A stretch of 64,000 nucleotides of DNA from HIMB114 sp008638005 (GTDB lineage Bacteria; Pseudomonadota; Alphaproteobacteria; Pelagibacterales; Pelagibacteraceae), in contig CP136340.1 in assembly GCA_032681305.1 (NCBI GenBank), positions 310,001 through 374,000 on the forward strand. The letters run 5' to 3'. Positions 42,932 through 52,408 of this stretch are shown here, one piece after another. Numbering within the stretch: position 1 is the first letter of the stretch; each line of letters opens with the position of its first letter. The translations under genes and the position numbers were made by a program. The notes under the pieces were generated by a model. The model was not told where the DNA came from, ran no database searches, and saw only the letters and a program-made list of their open reading frames with translations.

Positions 42932-45792
42932 TAAGCCGCTTCTTCTTCGCGGTAACTATCTACTGAAGGGCACGAACAAATCAAGTTTCTATCGCCATGA
43001 ACGTTGTCTACTCTTGCCACAGGTGCCCAAAATTTGTTTGTTTTTAGATAAGCAAGAGGAAATGCCGCTTGCTCTCTTGTATAGTTATGTGTCCAAGAAT
43101 CCGAGGATAGCTCTAAATTAGTATGAGGTGCATTTTTCAAAGGGTTATCTTCTTTATCAAAAACACCATTTTGAACCATTTTAACTTCTTTTCGAATACT
43201 GATAAATGCATCACAGAACTTATCAAGCTCAGCTAAATTTTCACTCTCGGTAGGCTCAATCATCAACGTTCCTGCAACAGGCCAAGACATGGTTGGCGCA
43301 TGAAAACCATAATCAATTAATCGTTTTGCAATATCTTCTTCAGATACACCAGACTCTGCTTTAATCGGTCTAAAATCAATAATGCACTCATGGGCAACTA
43401 AATCATTCTTACCTTTGTAAAGTGTTTTGTAAGAGCCTTCTAATTTTTTAGAAACATAATTTGCATTTAAAATCGCAACTTCAGTAGCTAACCTTAAACC
43501 TTCAGCGCCCATCATTTTAATGTACATCCAAGAGATCGGTAAAATACTAGCACTTCCCCAAGGGGCTGCTGAGACTGAACCCATTCCAGTTTTAGGACCC
43601 GATTCAATTAAAACATGGTTTGGCAAAAAGGGTTCCAAATGTTTTCCAACACCAATAGGACCCATGCCAGGTCCACCGCCACCATGTGGAATACAAAATG
43701 TTTTATGTAAATTCATATGACAAACGTCAGGTCCAAACTTTCCAGGCTTTGCAAGACCGACAAGTGCATTTAAATTTGCACCATCCATATAAACTTGTCC
43801 GCCATGTTGGTGAATCACTTCACATATATCTTTAATATGTTCTTCAAATACACCGTGTGTTGATGGGTAAGTGACCATTAAAGCTGCAAGTGACTTGGAA
43901 TGCAATTCAGCTTTTTTGGTTAAATCTTCTAAATCAACGTTTCCGTCTTTATCACAATCAACCACAACTACTTTCATTCCAGCCATCTGAGCGCTTGCTG
44001 GATTGGTTCCGTGCGCAGAACTTGGAATTAAACAAATATTTCTATTGTGATCTCCATTTTCAATATGAAATTTTCTAATCACCATCAAACCTGCATACTC
44101 GCCTTGTGCTCCAGCGTTAGGTTGGAGAGAGATTCCTGTAAAACCTGTAATTTCAGATAACATCCTCTCAAGATCTGAAAACATTTTTAAATAACCTTTG
44201 GCTTGATCAAGTGGTGCAAAAGGATGAATATTTCCAAACTCTGGCCATGTCACAGGGATCATTTCAGCCACCGCATTTAGCTTCATTGTACAAGATCCAA
44301 GTGCAATCATTGATCTATTCAGTGCAATATCTTTATCTTCCAAAGATTTTAAATAACGAAGCATTTCTGTTTCGGATTGATAAGAATTAAACACTTGATG
44401 TGTTAGATATTTCGATGTTCTTTTTAAAGTATCATCAATAGATGAAACGGTGACATCATCTAAATTTTGAATTTGATCTTGTAATCCAAAAATTTGAAAC
44501 AGATTATTTAAATCTTCAATTCTAGTGGTTTCATCAAATGAAACGGATAATCCGTGGTTTTCAATCAACCTTAAATTAACTTTAAACTCTAAAGCTTTTG
44601 CATAAATTTCCTTCGTTTTATCTTTAGTGTTAATGGTAACGGTGTCAAAAAACTGGTCAGATAAAATTTCATATTTTGTTTTAATCTTCGAAGCAAAAAC
44701 ATTAGCAAACTTTAAGGTTCGCTCCCCAATATGTTTAATGCCATCAGGTCCGTGATAAATTCCGTAAGCTGCAGCCATAATGGATAATAAAGCTTGAGCC
44801 GTACAAATATTACTTGTCGCTTTCTCACGTCTGATATGTTGCTCTCTCGTTTGAAGCGCCATTCTCAAAGCTTGGTCATCATTTCTGTCTTTTGAAACAC
44901 CAATTAACCTGCCAGGCATGGCACGTTTAAATTCATCTTTAGTTGCAAAAAAAGCAGCATGCGGTCCGCCATATCCCATTGGAATTCCAAATCGTTGTGA
45001 GTTTCCAACTACAATATCAGCACCCATCTCACCCGGAGGTTTTAAAACGGTTAAGGCTAATAAATCTGAAATTAAAATCGCTTTTCCGTTTTTACTTTGA
45101 GTGTTTTTAATAAAATTTTCAACTCCGCTGATCTCACCATAGGTATTTGGATATTGATAAAGGGCACATAAAACATCTCCTTCAACAGATGAAATATCTT
45201 CATCATTTCCAATAATGACCTCTAAATTAAAAGGCTCTGCTCTTGTTTTAACCACATCAATGGTTTGAGGGTTGCAATTTTTAGAAATAAAAATTTTATT
45301 TAATTTATTTTTATCCACTCTTTGACAAAGTGCTACAGCCTCAGCTGCTGCCGTTGCTTCATCTAATAAAGAGGCATTCGCAATATCCATGCCTGTTAAA
45401 TCCATGACCATTTGTTGGAAATTTAACAGCATCTCTAATCGCCCTTGAGCTACCTCTGGTTGGTAAGGCGTATAAGAAGTATACCAACCTGGGTTTTCTA
45501 AAATATTTCTTAAGATGACGTTTGGCGTATAGGTTCCGTAATAACCCATTCCAATAAAGCTTTTAAAAATTTTATTTTGACTGGCAATTTGTTTGAGTTG
45601 ATTAAGCGCTTCGTGCTCTGAAACAGGCTCATCAATAACAAGAGGATTGTTTTCAATGATTTTTTCAGGAACAATTTTTTTGATAAATTCATCAAGCGAA
45701 TTAAAGCCAAGGTATGAAAGCATTTGTTTCTGTTCTTCAATAGATGGTCCAATATGCCTTCTTATAAATTCTCTGTTCCTGTTATCTGTCAT
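42931..45792 (-). CDS. gcvP: glycine dehydrogenase (decarboxylating), P protein
   Basis: PLP enzyme that decarboxylates glycine and passes aminomethyl to the H-protein lipoate. 953 aa, the fused single-chain form. The PLP Lys is in HKTFCIPHGGGGPGMGPIG; other family motifs are FIGMGYYGTYTPNVILRN and the N-terminal RHIGPS. It overlaps gcvH by one base (TAATG). Part of gcvT-gcvH-gcvP under the glycine riboswitch. Full length. Confidence 0.97.
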   Translation of the reverse strand: MTDNRNREFIRRHIGPSIEEQKQMLSYLGFNSLDEFIKKIVPEKIIENNPLVIDEPVSEHEALNQLKQIASQNKIFKSFIGMGYYGTYTPNVILRNILENPGWYTSYTPYQPEVAQGRLEMLLNFQQMVMDLTGMDIANASLLDEATAAAEAVALCQRVDKNKLNKIFISKNCNPQTIDVVKTRAEPFNLEVIIGNDEDISSVEGDVLCALYQYPNTYGEISGVENFIKNTQSKNGKAILISDLLALTVLKPPGEMGADIVVGNSQRFGIPMGYGGPHAAFFATKDEFKRAMPGRLIGVSKDRNDDQALRMALQTREQHIRREKATSNICTAQALLSIMAAAYGIYHGPDGIKHIGERTLKFANVFASKIKTKYEILSDQFFDTVTINTKDKTKEIYAKALEFKVNLRLIENHGLSVSFDETTRIEDLNNLFQIFGLQDQIQNLDDVTVSSIDDTLKRTSKYLTHQVFNSYQSETEMLRYLKSLEDKDIALNRSMIALGSCTMKLNAVAEMIPVTWPEFGNIHPFAPLDQAKGYLKMFSDLERMLSEITGFTGISLQPNAGAQGEYAGLMVIRKFHIENGDHNRNICLIPSSAHGTNPASAQMAGMKVVVVDCDKDGNVDLEDLTKKAELHSKSLAALMVTYPSTHGVFEEHIKDICEVIHQHGGQVYMDGANLNALVGLAKPGKFGPDVCHMNLHKTFCIPHGGGGPGMGPIGVGKHLEPFLPNHVLIESGPKTGMGSVSAAPWGSASILPISWMYIKMMGAEGLRLATEVAILNANYVSKKLEGSYKTLYKGKNDLVAHECIIDFRPIKAESGVSEEDIAKRLIDYGFHAPTMSWPVAGTLMIEPTESENLAELDKFCDAFISIRKEVKMVQNGVFDKEDNPLKNAPHTNLELSSDSWTHNYTREQAAFPLAYLKTNKFWAPVARVDNVHGDRNLICSCPSVDSYREEEAA

Positions 45793-46169
45793 TAAGCACT
45801 CTCCGTTAAAAATTTATCGTATTCATCTTTAGTCATCAGTTCATTGATCTGATCTGCATTCGCTACTTTAACTTTAAAAAACCAGCCGTTTCCTTCAGGA
45901 TCTTGGTTGACTAAAGAAGGATCACTTACAATGGCTTGATTATTTTCAGTCACCTCCCCTGAGATCGGTGAATAAACATCACTTGCAGCTTTTACAGATT
46001 CAACAACTGCCGCTTCTCCTCCTGCTTCAAATGCTTTTCCAGCATCTGGAACTTCGGTAAAGACAATGTCTCCTAATTGTTCAGTCGCATGTTTTGTAAT
46101 TCCAATAGTTGCAATATCTCCATCAAGTTCTACCCACTCATGTTTTTTTGAATATTTTTTATCTGACAT
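45792..46169 (-). CDS. gcvH: glycine cleavage system H protein
   Basis: 125 aa carrier that shuttles the aminomethyl group. Lipoyl-Lys is K60 in AVVESVKAASD; HEWVELDGDIATIGIT at 10-25 is the typical start. Eleven bases separate it from gcvT and its stop overlaps the gcvP start. The LPL/L-protein (lpd) is not in this window. Confidence 0.97.
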   Translation of the reverse strand: MSDKKYSKKHEWVELDGDIATIGITKHATEQLGDIVFTEVPDAGKAFEAGGEAAVVESVKAASDVYSPISGEVTENNQAIVSDPSLVNQDPEGNGWFFKVKVANADQINELMTKDEYDKFLTESA

Positions 46170-46180
46170 ATTTTCCTTTC

Positions 46181-47290
46181 CTATTTAACGTAACTTTTTT
46201 TATAAAAAGGCATCTTGTAAACGACCGCTTCATGCCTTTTGCCCCTTACTTCTAACTCTAAACTTTCTCCTTCATTAGAAAATTCTTTTAACACATAACC
46301 CATAGCAACTGGACCACCAACACTTGGTCCAAAACCACCACTGGTCACAACACCAATTTCTTTATTATCTTTAAAAATTTTAGACCCTTCCCTTGCAATA
46401 ATCTTCTCAGGTTTAATCCCTACTCTTTTTTTTGAAGTACCATTTTTAATCTGCTCACCCACAACCTCTGATCCTAAAAAATTTCCCTCTTCTTTATTTT
46501 TTTTAGATAAAGCCCAACTTAAACTTGCTTCAATAGGTGAGGTTTTGTTATCAAGATCATGACCGTATAAACAAAGGCCTGCTTCTAATCTTAAAGAGTC
46601 TCTAGCACCAAGCCCAATCATCTTAACATGATTATTATTCAATAACGTTTTACAAAACTCTTCAGCTAATGAATTATGAATCGATACTTCAAATCCATCT
46701 TCTCCTGTATAACCTGATCTTGTGACATAAATATCAGTGCCTTTAAATTTAAAACTAGCTCCATTCATAAACACTAGATCTTGAACACCTGGCATTAAAC
46801 CATTTAAAATCTCTACTGCCTTTGGTCCTTGTAGGGCTATTAAAGATAGATCATCATGTAATTTTGTTTTACCAGCATCTATCACTTCATGAATTCTTAA
46901 AACATCATGATGTTTACAAGCTGCATTTAAAACAATATTTAATCCACCTTCAACTTTAGTAACAATCAAATCATCGTCAATGCCACCTTCTTTATTCATG
47001 AGAACTGAATATTTTGATTGATTAAGTTTTAATGATTTTAAATCGATTGGAACAATTTTCTCTAACGGTAAATAATCTGACTCTGATCCATAAATCAAGA
47101 ATTGACCCATGTGTGAGACATCAAAAATTCCAGCTGCATTTCTTACATGCTGATGTTCTTTAACAATACCCTCTGGATACTGAACCGGCATTTGATAACC
47201 CGCAAAAGGAACCATCTTGCCGCCATGCTCTACGTGAAAATTGTAAAGGGCAGTTTTTAATTCTGTAATTTTTGTTGCAACTTCATTCAT
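46181..47290 (-). CDS. gcvT: aminomethyltransferase, glycine cleavage T protein
   Basis: Transfers the methylene from the H protein to THF, giving 5,10-methylene-THF, ammonia and reduced lipoate. 369 aa. Folate-fold features: MVPFAGYQMPVQYPEG, DVSHMGQF, and the catalytic Asp in RSGYTGEDGFEVS. First gene of the operon; its ATG follows a tandem glycine riboswitch by about 15 bases. The aptamer-2 flank can pair with the bases just before the start codon (see findings). Confidence 0.97.
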   Translation of the reverse strand: MNEVATKITELKTALYNFHVEHGGKMVPFAGYQMPVQYPEGIVKEHQHVRNAAGIFDVSHMGQFLIYGSESDYLPLEKIVPIDLKSLKLNQSKYSVLMNKEGGIDDDLIVTKVEGGLNIVLNAACKHHDVLRIHEVIDAGKTKLHDDLSLIALQGPKAVEILNGLMPGVQDLVFMNGASFKFKGTDIYVTRSGYTGEDGFEVSIHNSLAEEFCKTLLNNNHVKMIGLGARDSLRLEAGLCLYGHDLDNKTSPIEASLSWALSKKNKEEGNFLGSEVVGEQIKNGTSKKRVGIKPEKIIAREGSKIFKDNKEIGVVTSGGFGPSVGGPVAMGYVLKEFSNEGESLELEVRGKRHEAVVYKMPFYKKSYVK

Positions 47291-47302
47291 ATAAACTCTG
47301 TT

Positions 47303-47455
47303 TTTTTGCCCGTCTGTCGATTGTACCTGAGAGATTTTAGCTCCTTCGGTGGGACATTTGTCCGCTTTCCAGAGTTTATTTTACATACGGTCCTTTTACC
47401 TGAGAGTTTCCTGGGCGTTGCTCCTTCGGTGCTGATTAAACAGACTCTCCCGTAT
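47303..47455 (-). promoter_or_regulatory. tandem glycine riboswitch upstream of gcvT
   Basis: Minus strand. Aptamer 1 starts CGGGAGAGT and has CACCGAAGGAGC, CTCTCAGGTAAAAGGACCG; aptamer 2 has GGAAAGC, CACCGAAGGAGC, CTCTCAGGTAC and GACAGACGGG. The two near-identical cores and the short linker are the hallmark of cooperative tandem glycine riboswitches, which switch on gcv genes when glycine is high. No intrinsic terminator is seen, so control is probably translational. Confidence 0.93.
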
Positions 47456-47514
47456 GAAATTACACTATCTTTTACCTATGGGATTACAATAACGCAATAG
47501 TTGTGAGGTTAATT

Positions 47515-47543
47515 TGGGTTCGTTTTGTCAAATGGGTTCGTTT
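47515..47543 (-). repeat. direct repeat TGGGTTCGTTT x2
   Basis: Two identical 11-bp units (plus strand 47515-47525 and 47533-47543), 18 bases apart start to start. They lie about 60-90 bases upstream of the first glycine aptamer and just past the 3' end of the renalase-like gene. A possible operator for the gcv promoter; a TTGACA hexamer lies between them on the minus strand. Confidence 0.5.
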
Positions 47544-47550
47544 CCCGTTT

Positions 47551-48513
47551 TTAATGATTTAGCTTTTCAGCTAGCAATTTTGCATTTTTCCATGAGTTTT
47601 CAGCCCGTCCTCCTGTAAACCAGTCACCCGTGATGCCTATCCCCTTTTCTTTATTTACGAATACTTCAGAATTTACCGGATCTGAATAGGCATAAAGCCA
47701 TCCATGAACTTGTTTATGAATAACTTCAGAATCATCAATTTTAAAAATATCTAAAAATTCACCTACGATTTCATTTAATATTTGATCTTTGTTTTCTTTA
47801 TATTTTTCAAAGTTAGCAAATCCATATTCCTCGGTCGTCTGTAAGGTTAATAAAGTTAAATCATTACTATTTAGTGCTCTTTCTTTTGAGGTTTCGTTTG
47901 CACACCATGAAACAATAGAATTATGTAACACATAACCCGAATGTCTAAAGATAGGAGATTCTTTTAGACCTAGCATCACGGTAAAGCAGGGCTTCATTTT
48001 ATTTTCTGTGATCTTGAAACCAATATCTAAATCTTTAACCAATTCATTCGTTTGTTCTTGAGGTAACGTTAAAATCACTTGTTTCGCCAAGTGTTCTTTT
48101 CCATGTTCATCAATAAGCTTCCAATGATCTTGTAAAAACTCTAATTTTTCAATTCTTGTTTTAAAATGACAATTTTCGATTTGAATTAATGATTTAACAA
48201 AATCATTATTACCCGTTTCACCAATAAATTTTTCAGTGGATTCTAGGACTGTAATTTTTCCATCAATCTCAACAAAGTCCCCGTCCCATCTTTTCACTGA
48301 TTTTAACTCTTTAACAAATTCTAAAAAATCACTGCTTTTTGGAGAGATATATTGAAGACCATGATCAAAAACACCAACACCATCAACTTTTCTTGTTGAA
48401 GATCTACCCCCAGGCCCTCTTGCTTTTTCAAAAATGAAAATATCTTTTTCACTCAGATAATGACAAAGCACAGCTGTTGAAAATCCAGCACCAATAATTG
48501 CAATTTGTTTCAT
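47551..48513 (-). CDS. renalase-like FAD-dependent amine oxidase family protein
   Basis: 320 aa. FAD-binding IAIIGAGFSTAVLCHYL at 4-20 and EKARGPGGRSSTR near 28-41, the renalase/amine-oxidase N-terminal pattern, then HGLQYISP. Bacterial renalases oxidise isomeric dihydro-NAD(P); that role is only an inference here. It starts at the stop of the DMT transporter and is probably cotranscribed with it. Confidence 0.8.
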   Translation of the reverse strand: MKQIAIIGAGFSTAVLCHYLSEKDIFIFEKARGPGGRSSTRKVDGVGVFDHGLQYISPKSSDFLEFVKELKSVKRWDGDFVEIDGKITVLESTEKFIGETGNNDFVKSLIQIENCHFKTRIEKLEFLQDHWKLIDEHGKEHLAKQVILTLPQEQTNELVKDLDIGFKITENKMKPCFTVMLGLKESPIFRHSGYVLHNSIVSWCANETSKERALNSNDLTLLTLQTTEEYGFANFEKYKENKDQILNEIVGEFLDIFKIDDSEVIHKQVHGWLYAYSDPVNSEVFVNKEKGIGITGDWFTGGRAENSWKNAKLLAEKLNH

Positions 48514-49362
48514 TTATTTTTTAAATGTTTTTAACAGCAAAGCGCAAAAGATAATAGCGCCACCTACAAATACTCCAAGAGAAGGGTTTTCGCTAATAAA
48601 TATCCATGCCCAAATAGGACCCGCGATAGCTTCGGTAAATGCAAAAATTCCAACTTTAGCAGACTCGGTTGTTCTTGATCCTAGGGTTAAACAAATAAAA
48701 CCTGGCGCGTACTGAAGTGATCCAAATAAAAAAGCTAGAATCATATCGTGAACATTAATGGATAAGTTTCCTGTCATGATTGCTCCTGCTGCCATACAAA
48801 AAATTCCAGATAAGGCTACAGCTGGAACCATATCCGTTTGATGAAATTTCCTGATGATGATGACAATGGTTGTAAAACAAAGCGGTGTGATAAAGGCAAA
48901 AGCATTTCCAAGTGCTGTTCCATTTGAAATTTTAGTTCCTATCATAATATAAATTCCAATACCCGCTAAAATAATAGCAACGAAAGTAGAAAGGTTAATT
49001 TTTTCTTTTAAAACGAAATAACCCGCAACTGCTAACATAAAAGTTTGGGTACTGATGATAAATAAAACATTGGCAACGGTTGTATGTTTCATTGCAAACA
49101 TATAAGCGCCACTTCCTGTTGCGTATAAAGCAGCACAAAAAATTCCAATAAGCCCTAAACTTTTAAATTTATCTATGATTTTGTTTTTTGATGAAAAAAA
49201 CAAAAAAACTAAAACGGCAGGTGTAAAGAAAAAAGATCTCCAAAAATAAATGGCCCAAACATCGGAAGTTTCAAATAATTTAAATAATGTTCCTCCAGAA
49301 CTTAAAAACAAACCGCCAAGCGAGACAAGAATAAATCCAGGTATTTTATAATTGGATAACAT
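48514..49362 (-). CDS. EamA/DMT-family transporter
   Basis: 282 aa with ten hydrophobic helices in two EamA repeats (for example WAIYFWRSFFFTPAVLVFLF and VFIISTQTFMLAVAGYFV-like helix 4; the second half ends IWAWIFISENPSLGVFVGGA). The substrate is unknown; exporters of amino acids or metabolites are common in this family. Only 25 bases separate its start from the divergent ProC-like gene. Confidence 0.88.
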   Translation of the reverse strand: MLSNYKIPGFILVSLGGLFLSSGGTLFKLFETSDVWAIYFWRSFFFTPAVLVFLFFSSKNKIIDKFKSLGLIGIFCAALYATGSGAYMFAMKHTTVANVLFIISTQTFMLAVAGYFVLKEKINLSTFVAIILAGIGIYIMIGTKISNGTALGNAFAFITPLCFTTIVIIIRKFHQTDMVPAVALSGIFCMAAGAIMTGNLSINVHDMILAFLFGSLQYAPGFICLTLGSRTTESAKVGIFAFTEAIAGPIWAWIFISENPSLGVFVGGAIIFCALLLKTFKK

Positions 49363-49387
49363 CTAAGTTTAGTTTAATAGTAGATTT

Positions 49388-50164
49388 ATGAAGCTTGGAT
49401 TTATAGGAACGGGTACCATTACAACTGCAGTCATTGAGGGCTTAATTAAGTCAAAAGCTAAGGTTCAGCAATTTAATATTTCACAGCGATCAAAGAAAAA
49501 CTCATCTTATTTAAAAAGAAAGTCAGGAAAGGTTAATGTTTATAGTAAAAACCAAGAAATTATTGACCGCTCATCCATTGTCTTCATCAGTTTGTTACCC
49601 AAACAAGTCAAGCAAGAACTTCAAAAACTACAATTTAAAAAGGGGCAAATCATCGTTAGTTTCGTTTCAACGCTGAATATAAAGAGTGCTAAAAAACTAT
49701 GTACCCCTGCAACAACAATTATAAAAGCGGCTCCACTTCCAATGGCAGTAGATGGACTAAGTCCAACGATTATTTATCCAAACCATAAAGTGATAAAAAG
49801 TTTGTTTGAAAAAATTGGAACGGTTGTTGTTGCTCAAAATGAAAATCAAAATAATCATTTTTGGGTGATGTCATCTTTTATGGCTACCTATGCATCAATT
49901 GTGCAAACTTTGAAAAAATATTTGTTAAAAAATAAGGTTAAACATGAAGATACCAATAAATATCTTAATACTTTTTTAACAGGAATGTTGTTTGAACTAA
50001 ATCATAAAAAATTTGATTTGGAAAAATCTGTTAAATCCCTTCAAACTAAAGGTGGGATTAACGAAGAATTATTAAAACGATTAACAAAAGATAAATTTTT
50101 TACAAAATTACAAAATAATTTAAATAAAATTTATTTAAGACTAAAGAAAGCAAACGATAAGTAG
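49388..50164 (+). CDS. pyrroline-5-carboxylate reductase-like protein
   Basis: 258 aa. NADP-binding KLGFIGTGTITTAVIEGL at 2-19 and AAPLPMAVDGLSPTIIYP, matching ProC-family proteins. The C-terminal dimerisation half is divergent: the expected LxxQxxxGxAxM-like region is replaced by Lys-rich sequence, although SLQTKGGINEE (P-loop-like 'V.SPGGTT' position) is recognisable. It might make proline or act on another imine. It is followed nine bases later by gloA. Confidence 0.7.
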   Translation: MKLGFIGTGTITTAVIEGLIKSKAKVQQFNISQRSKKNSSYLKRKSGKVNVYSKNQEIIDRSSIVFISLLPKQVKQELQKLQFKKGQIIVSFVSTLNIKSAKKLCTPATTIIKAAPLPMAVDGLSPTIIYPNHKVIKSLFEKIGTVVVAQNENQNNHFWVMSSFMATYASIVQTLKKYLLKNKVKHEDTNKYLNTFLTGMLFELNHKKFDLEKSVKSLQTKGGINEELLKRLTKDKFFTKLQNNLNKIYLRLKKANDK

Positions 50165-50172
50165 GAGGAACG

Positions 50173-50676
50173 ATGATTAATGAAGTTGAAGGTAACTGTA
50201 AAACGCCTGATCAAGAAACAATGAATTACCGATTAAACCACACCATGCTCCGTGTGAAGGACCCTGTAAAGTCAGTTGATTTTTATACCAGAGTGATGGG
50301 CATGAAACTCCTTCGTAAAATAGATTTTCCAGCTGCAAAGTTTTCATTATATTTTCTTGGAAGCTTTGATGAGCATGAAACTAAAGATATACCTGAGACG
50401 GATGATGAAAGAAGAAGCTGGGTGCTGGCACAAAAATCAATTTTGGAACTCACTCATAACTATGGAACAGAAAGTGATGACAGTTTTTCATATCATGATG
50501 GTAACAGCGAGCCTCGTGGTTTTGGTCATATTGCATTTCGTGTTCCTGATGTTCATAAAGCGTGTGAGCGATTTGAAAAGTTAGGCGTGACCTTTCAAAA
50601 AAAACCGTCAGATGGAAATATGAGCAATATTGCTTTTATCAAAGATCCAGATGGTTACTGGGTAGAGATTGTTTAA
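50173..50676 (+). CDS. gloA: lactoylglutathione lyase (glyoxalase I)
   Basis: Detoxifies methylglyoxal-glutathione hemithioacetal. 167 aa, of the longer eukaryote-like type. Metal ligands fit LNHTMLRVKDP (His), LELTHNYG (Glu), GFGHIAFRVPD (His) and YWVEIV (Glu). A very good AGGAGG lies six bases before the ATG, so this start is preferred over the later Met. The tail overlaps pdxH by four bases. Confidence 0.93.
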   Translation: MINEVEGNCKTPDQETMNYRLNHTMLRVKDPVKSVDFYTRVMGMKLLRKIDFPAAKFSLYFLGSFDEHETKDIPETDDERRSWVLAQKSILELTHNYGTESDDSFSYHDGNSEPRGFGHIAFRVPDVHKACERFEKLGVTFQKKPSDGNMSNIAFIKDPDGYWVEIV

Positions 50677-51290
50677 GGATATAAAATTTCCTTAGACCAC
50701 TTCGTTCCAATCCTACTGTAACACAGTCTTTGATGTAATCGGTTCTCGACATCTTTCCAAAATTCAATCTTGTAAGGTGTCAGCTTCCAACCTGACCAAT
50801 GGGGTGGTCGAGGTACCTTGTTTTGATCGGGATACTTTTCTTTAAATGCTTTAATCTTATTTTCAAATTCATCTCTGTGTTTCATCACTTCAGATTGTGA
50901 TGATGCCCACGCACCTATTCTACTCTCATAAGCTCTCGTGTTATAATATTCATCTGCAGTTTTATTATCGACCAATTCAACAGATCCTTGAATACGAATT
51001 TGTCTAAGTAGCGACTTCCAGTGAAAGCACATCGAGGCTTTTGGATTTTGTTTCAAATCTCTACTCTTTTTACCTTCAAGGTTGGTGTAAAAAATAAACT
51101 CTTTATCGGTTAAACCCTTTAAAAGAACAATTCTGTTATCAGGTTGGCCCGATTGATCTACCGTTGCAACGTTAAAGGCATTGGGATCATTGGGCTCACT
51201 CTTTTCAGCTTCACTCATCCAAACTTTAAACAATTCGAATGGATTGTTCTCATTTAAAAAAGCTGGATCGAGTCCTAGTTTTTGATTCAT
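50673..51290 (-). CDS. pdxH: pyridoxamine 5'-phosphate oxidase
   Basis: Makes pyridoxal 5'-phosphate. 205 aa. FMN-binding segments NRIVLLKGLTDKEFIFYTN and GKKSRDLKQNPKASMCFHW, and the C-terminal RLCYSR before ILYP. Supplies PLP, the cofactor of GcvP. Its start is 32 bases from the divergent aroC start. Confidence 0.95.
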   Translation of the reverse strand: MNQKLGLDPAFLNENNPFELFKVWMSEAEKSEPNDPNAFNVATVDQSGQPDNRIVLLKGLTDKEFIFYTNLEGKKSRDLKQNPKASMCFHWKSLLRQIRIQGSVELVDNKTADEYYNTRAYESRIGAWASSQSEVMKHRDEFENKIKAFKEKYPDQNKVPRPPHWSGWKLTPYKIEFWKDVENRLHQRLCYSRIGTKWSKEILYP

Positions 51291-51322
51291 AATTTAGTCA
51301 AAATAACCTATATAATAATCTA

Positions 51323-52408
51323 ATGTCATTTAATACATTTGGAAAGTTATTCAGATTTACAACATGGGGTGAATCCCATGGTCCTGCGCTTGGTTGTGTG
51401 GTGGATGGTTGTCCGCCAAACATCCCGTTAAAAGAACAAGATATTCAAAAGGAACTGAACAGAAGAAAACCGGGTCAATCTAAGTTTGTCACGCAAAGAA
51501 AAGAAAGTGATAAAGTTCATATTTTATCTGGAGTTTTTGAAGGAAAAACAACAGGAACTCCAATCTCGATGGTCATTTACAATGAAGACCAAAAATCAAA
51601 AGATTATGGAGATATTAAAGATAAGTTTAGACCCGGACACGCCGATTACACTTATTTTAAAAAATATGGGATTAGAGACTACCGTGGTGGAGGACGGTCT
51701 TCCGCAAGAGAAACAGCAGCACGAGTTGCAGCGGGTGCTATTGCAAGAAAAGTTTTACAAATTAAACTTGGTAAAAAGTTTAATATTGTTGGAGCTGTGA
51801 CCCAAGTCGGTCCTGTCTTTTCAAACCCTGATAATTGGGATGATAAACAAATAAGCAAGAACCCGTTTTTTGCAGCTGATAAAGATGCGGTTTCTATCTT
51901 TGAAGCTTATCTTCTTGATATTAGGAAAGCAGGAAGCTCTTGTGGTGCTATGATTGAACTTAGAGCTAGAGGTATTCCAGTAGGACTAGGTGCTCCGATT
52001 TATTCAAAACTTGATGCTGATATTGCAGCAGGTTTGATGAGTATTAACGCTGTGAAAGCGGTTAATATTGGAGCGGGTATTGAAGCGGCAACCTTAACAG
52101 GTGAAACCAATTCGGATGAGATGAGATCAGCTGGAAAACAAATTAAATTTAATTCTAATCAAGCAGGTGGAATTTTAGGTGGAATATCTTCAGGACAAGA
52201 AATTATATGTTCTTTTGCAGTTAAACCCACTTCATCTATTTTGAATACAAGAGAGACTGTCAATAAGCAGGGTAAGAATACCAAAATATCGGTTAAAGGA
52301 AGACACGATCCTTGTGTGGGTATTAGAGCCGTTCCTATTGGTGAAGCGATGCTTGCTTGTATTTTACTTGATCATTACCTGATGCATAAAGCTCAGTGCG
52401 GAAAGTAA
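51323..52408 (+). CDS. aroC: chorismate synthase
   Basis: Last step of the shikimate pathway, needing reduced FMN. 361 aa. Signature regions GESHGPALGCVVDGCPP (near 12-28), RPGHADYTYFKKYG (near 101-114) and DYRGGGRSSARETAARVAAG. The end RHDPCVGIRAVPIGEAM is also conserved. The rhomboid gene starts immediately after its stop. Confidence 0.96.
   Translation: MSFNTFGKLFRFTTWGESHGPALGCVVDGCPPNIPLKEQDIQKELNRRKPGQSKFVTQRKESDKVHILSGVFEGKTTGTPISMVIYNEDQKSKDYGDIKDKFRPGHADYTYFKKYGIRDYRGGGRSSARETAARVAAGAIARKVLQIKLGKKFNIVGAVTQVGPVFSNPDNWDDKQISKNPFFAADKDAVSIFEAYLLDIRKAGSSCGAMIELRARGIPVGLGAPIYSKLDADIAAGLMSINAVKAVNIGAGIEAATLTGETNSDEMRSAGKQIKFNSNQAGGILGGISSGQEIICSFAVKPTSSILNTRETVNKQGKNTKISVKGRHDPCVGIRAVPIGEAMLACILLDHYLMHKAQCGK

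Noticed and set aside
45510..45752. Minus-strand frame inside gcvP
   Set aside because: Alternate frame of the same strand; gcvP is intact across it.
50357..50584. Second frame inside gloA
   Set aside because: Met-rich out-of-frame translation of a conserved glyoxalase gene.
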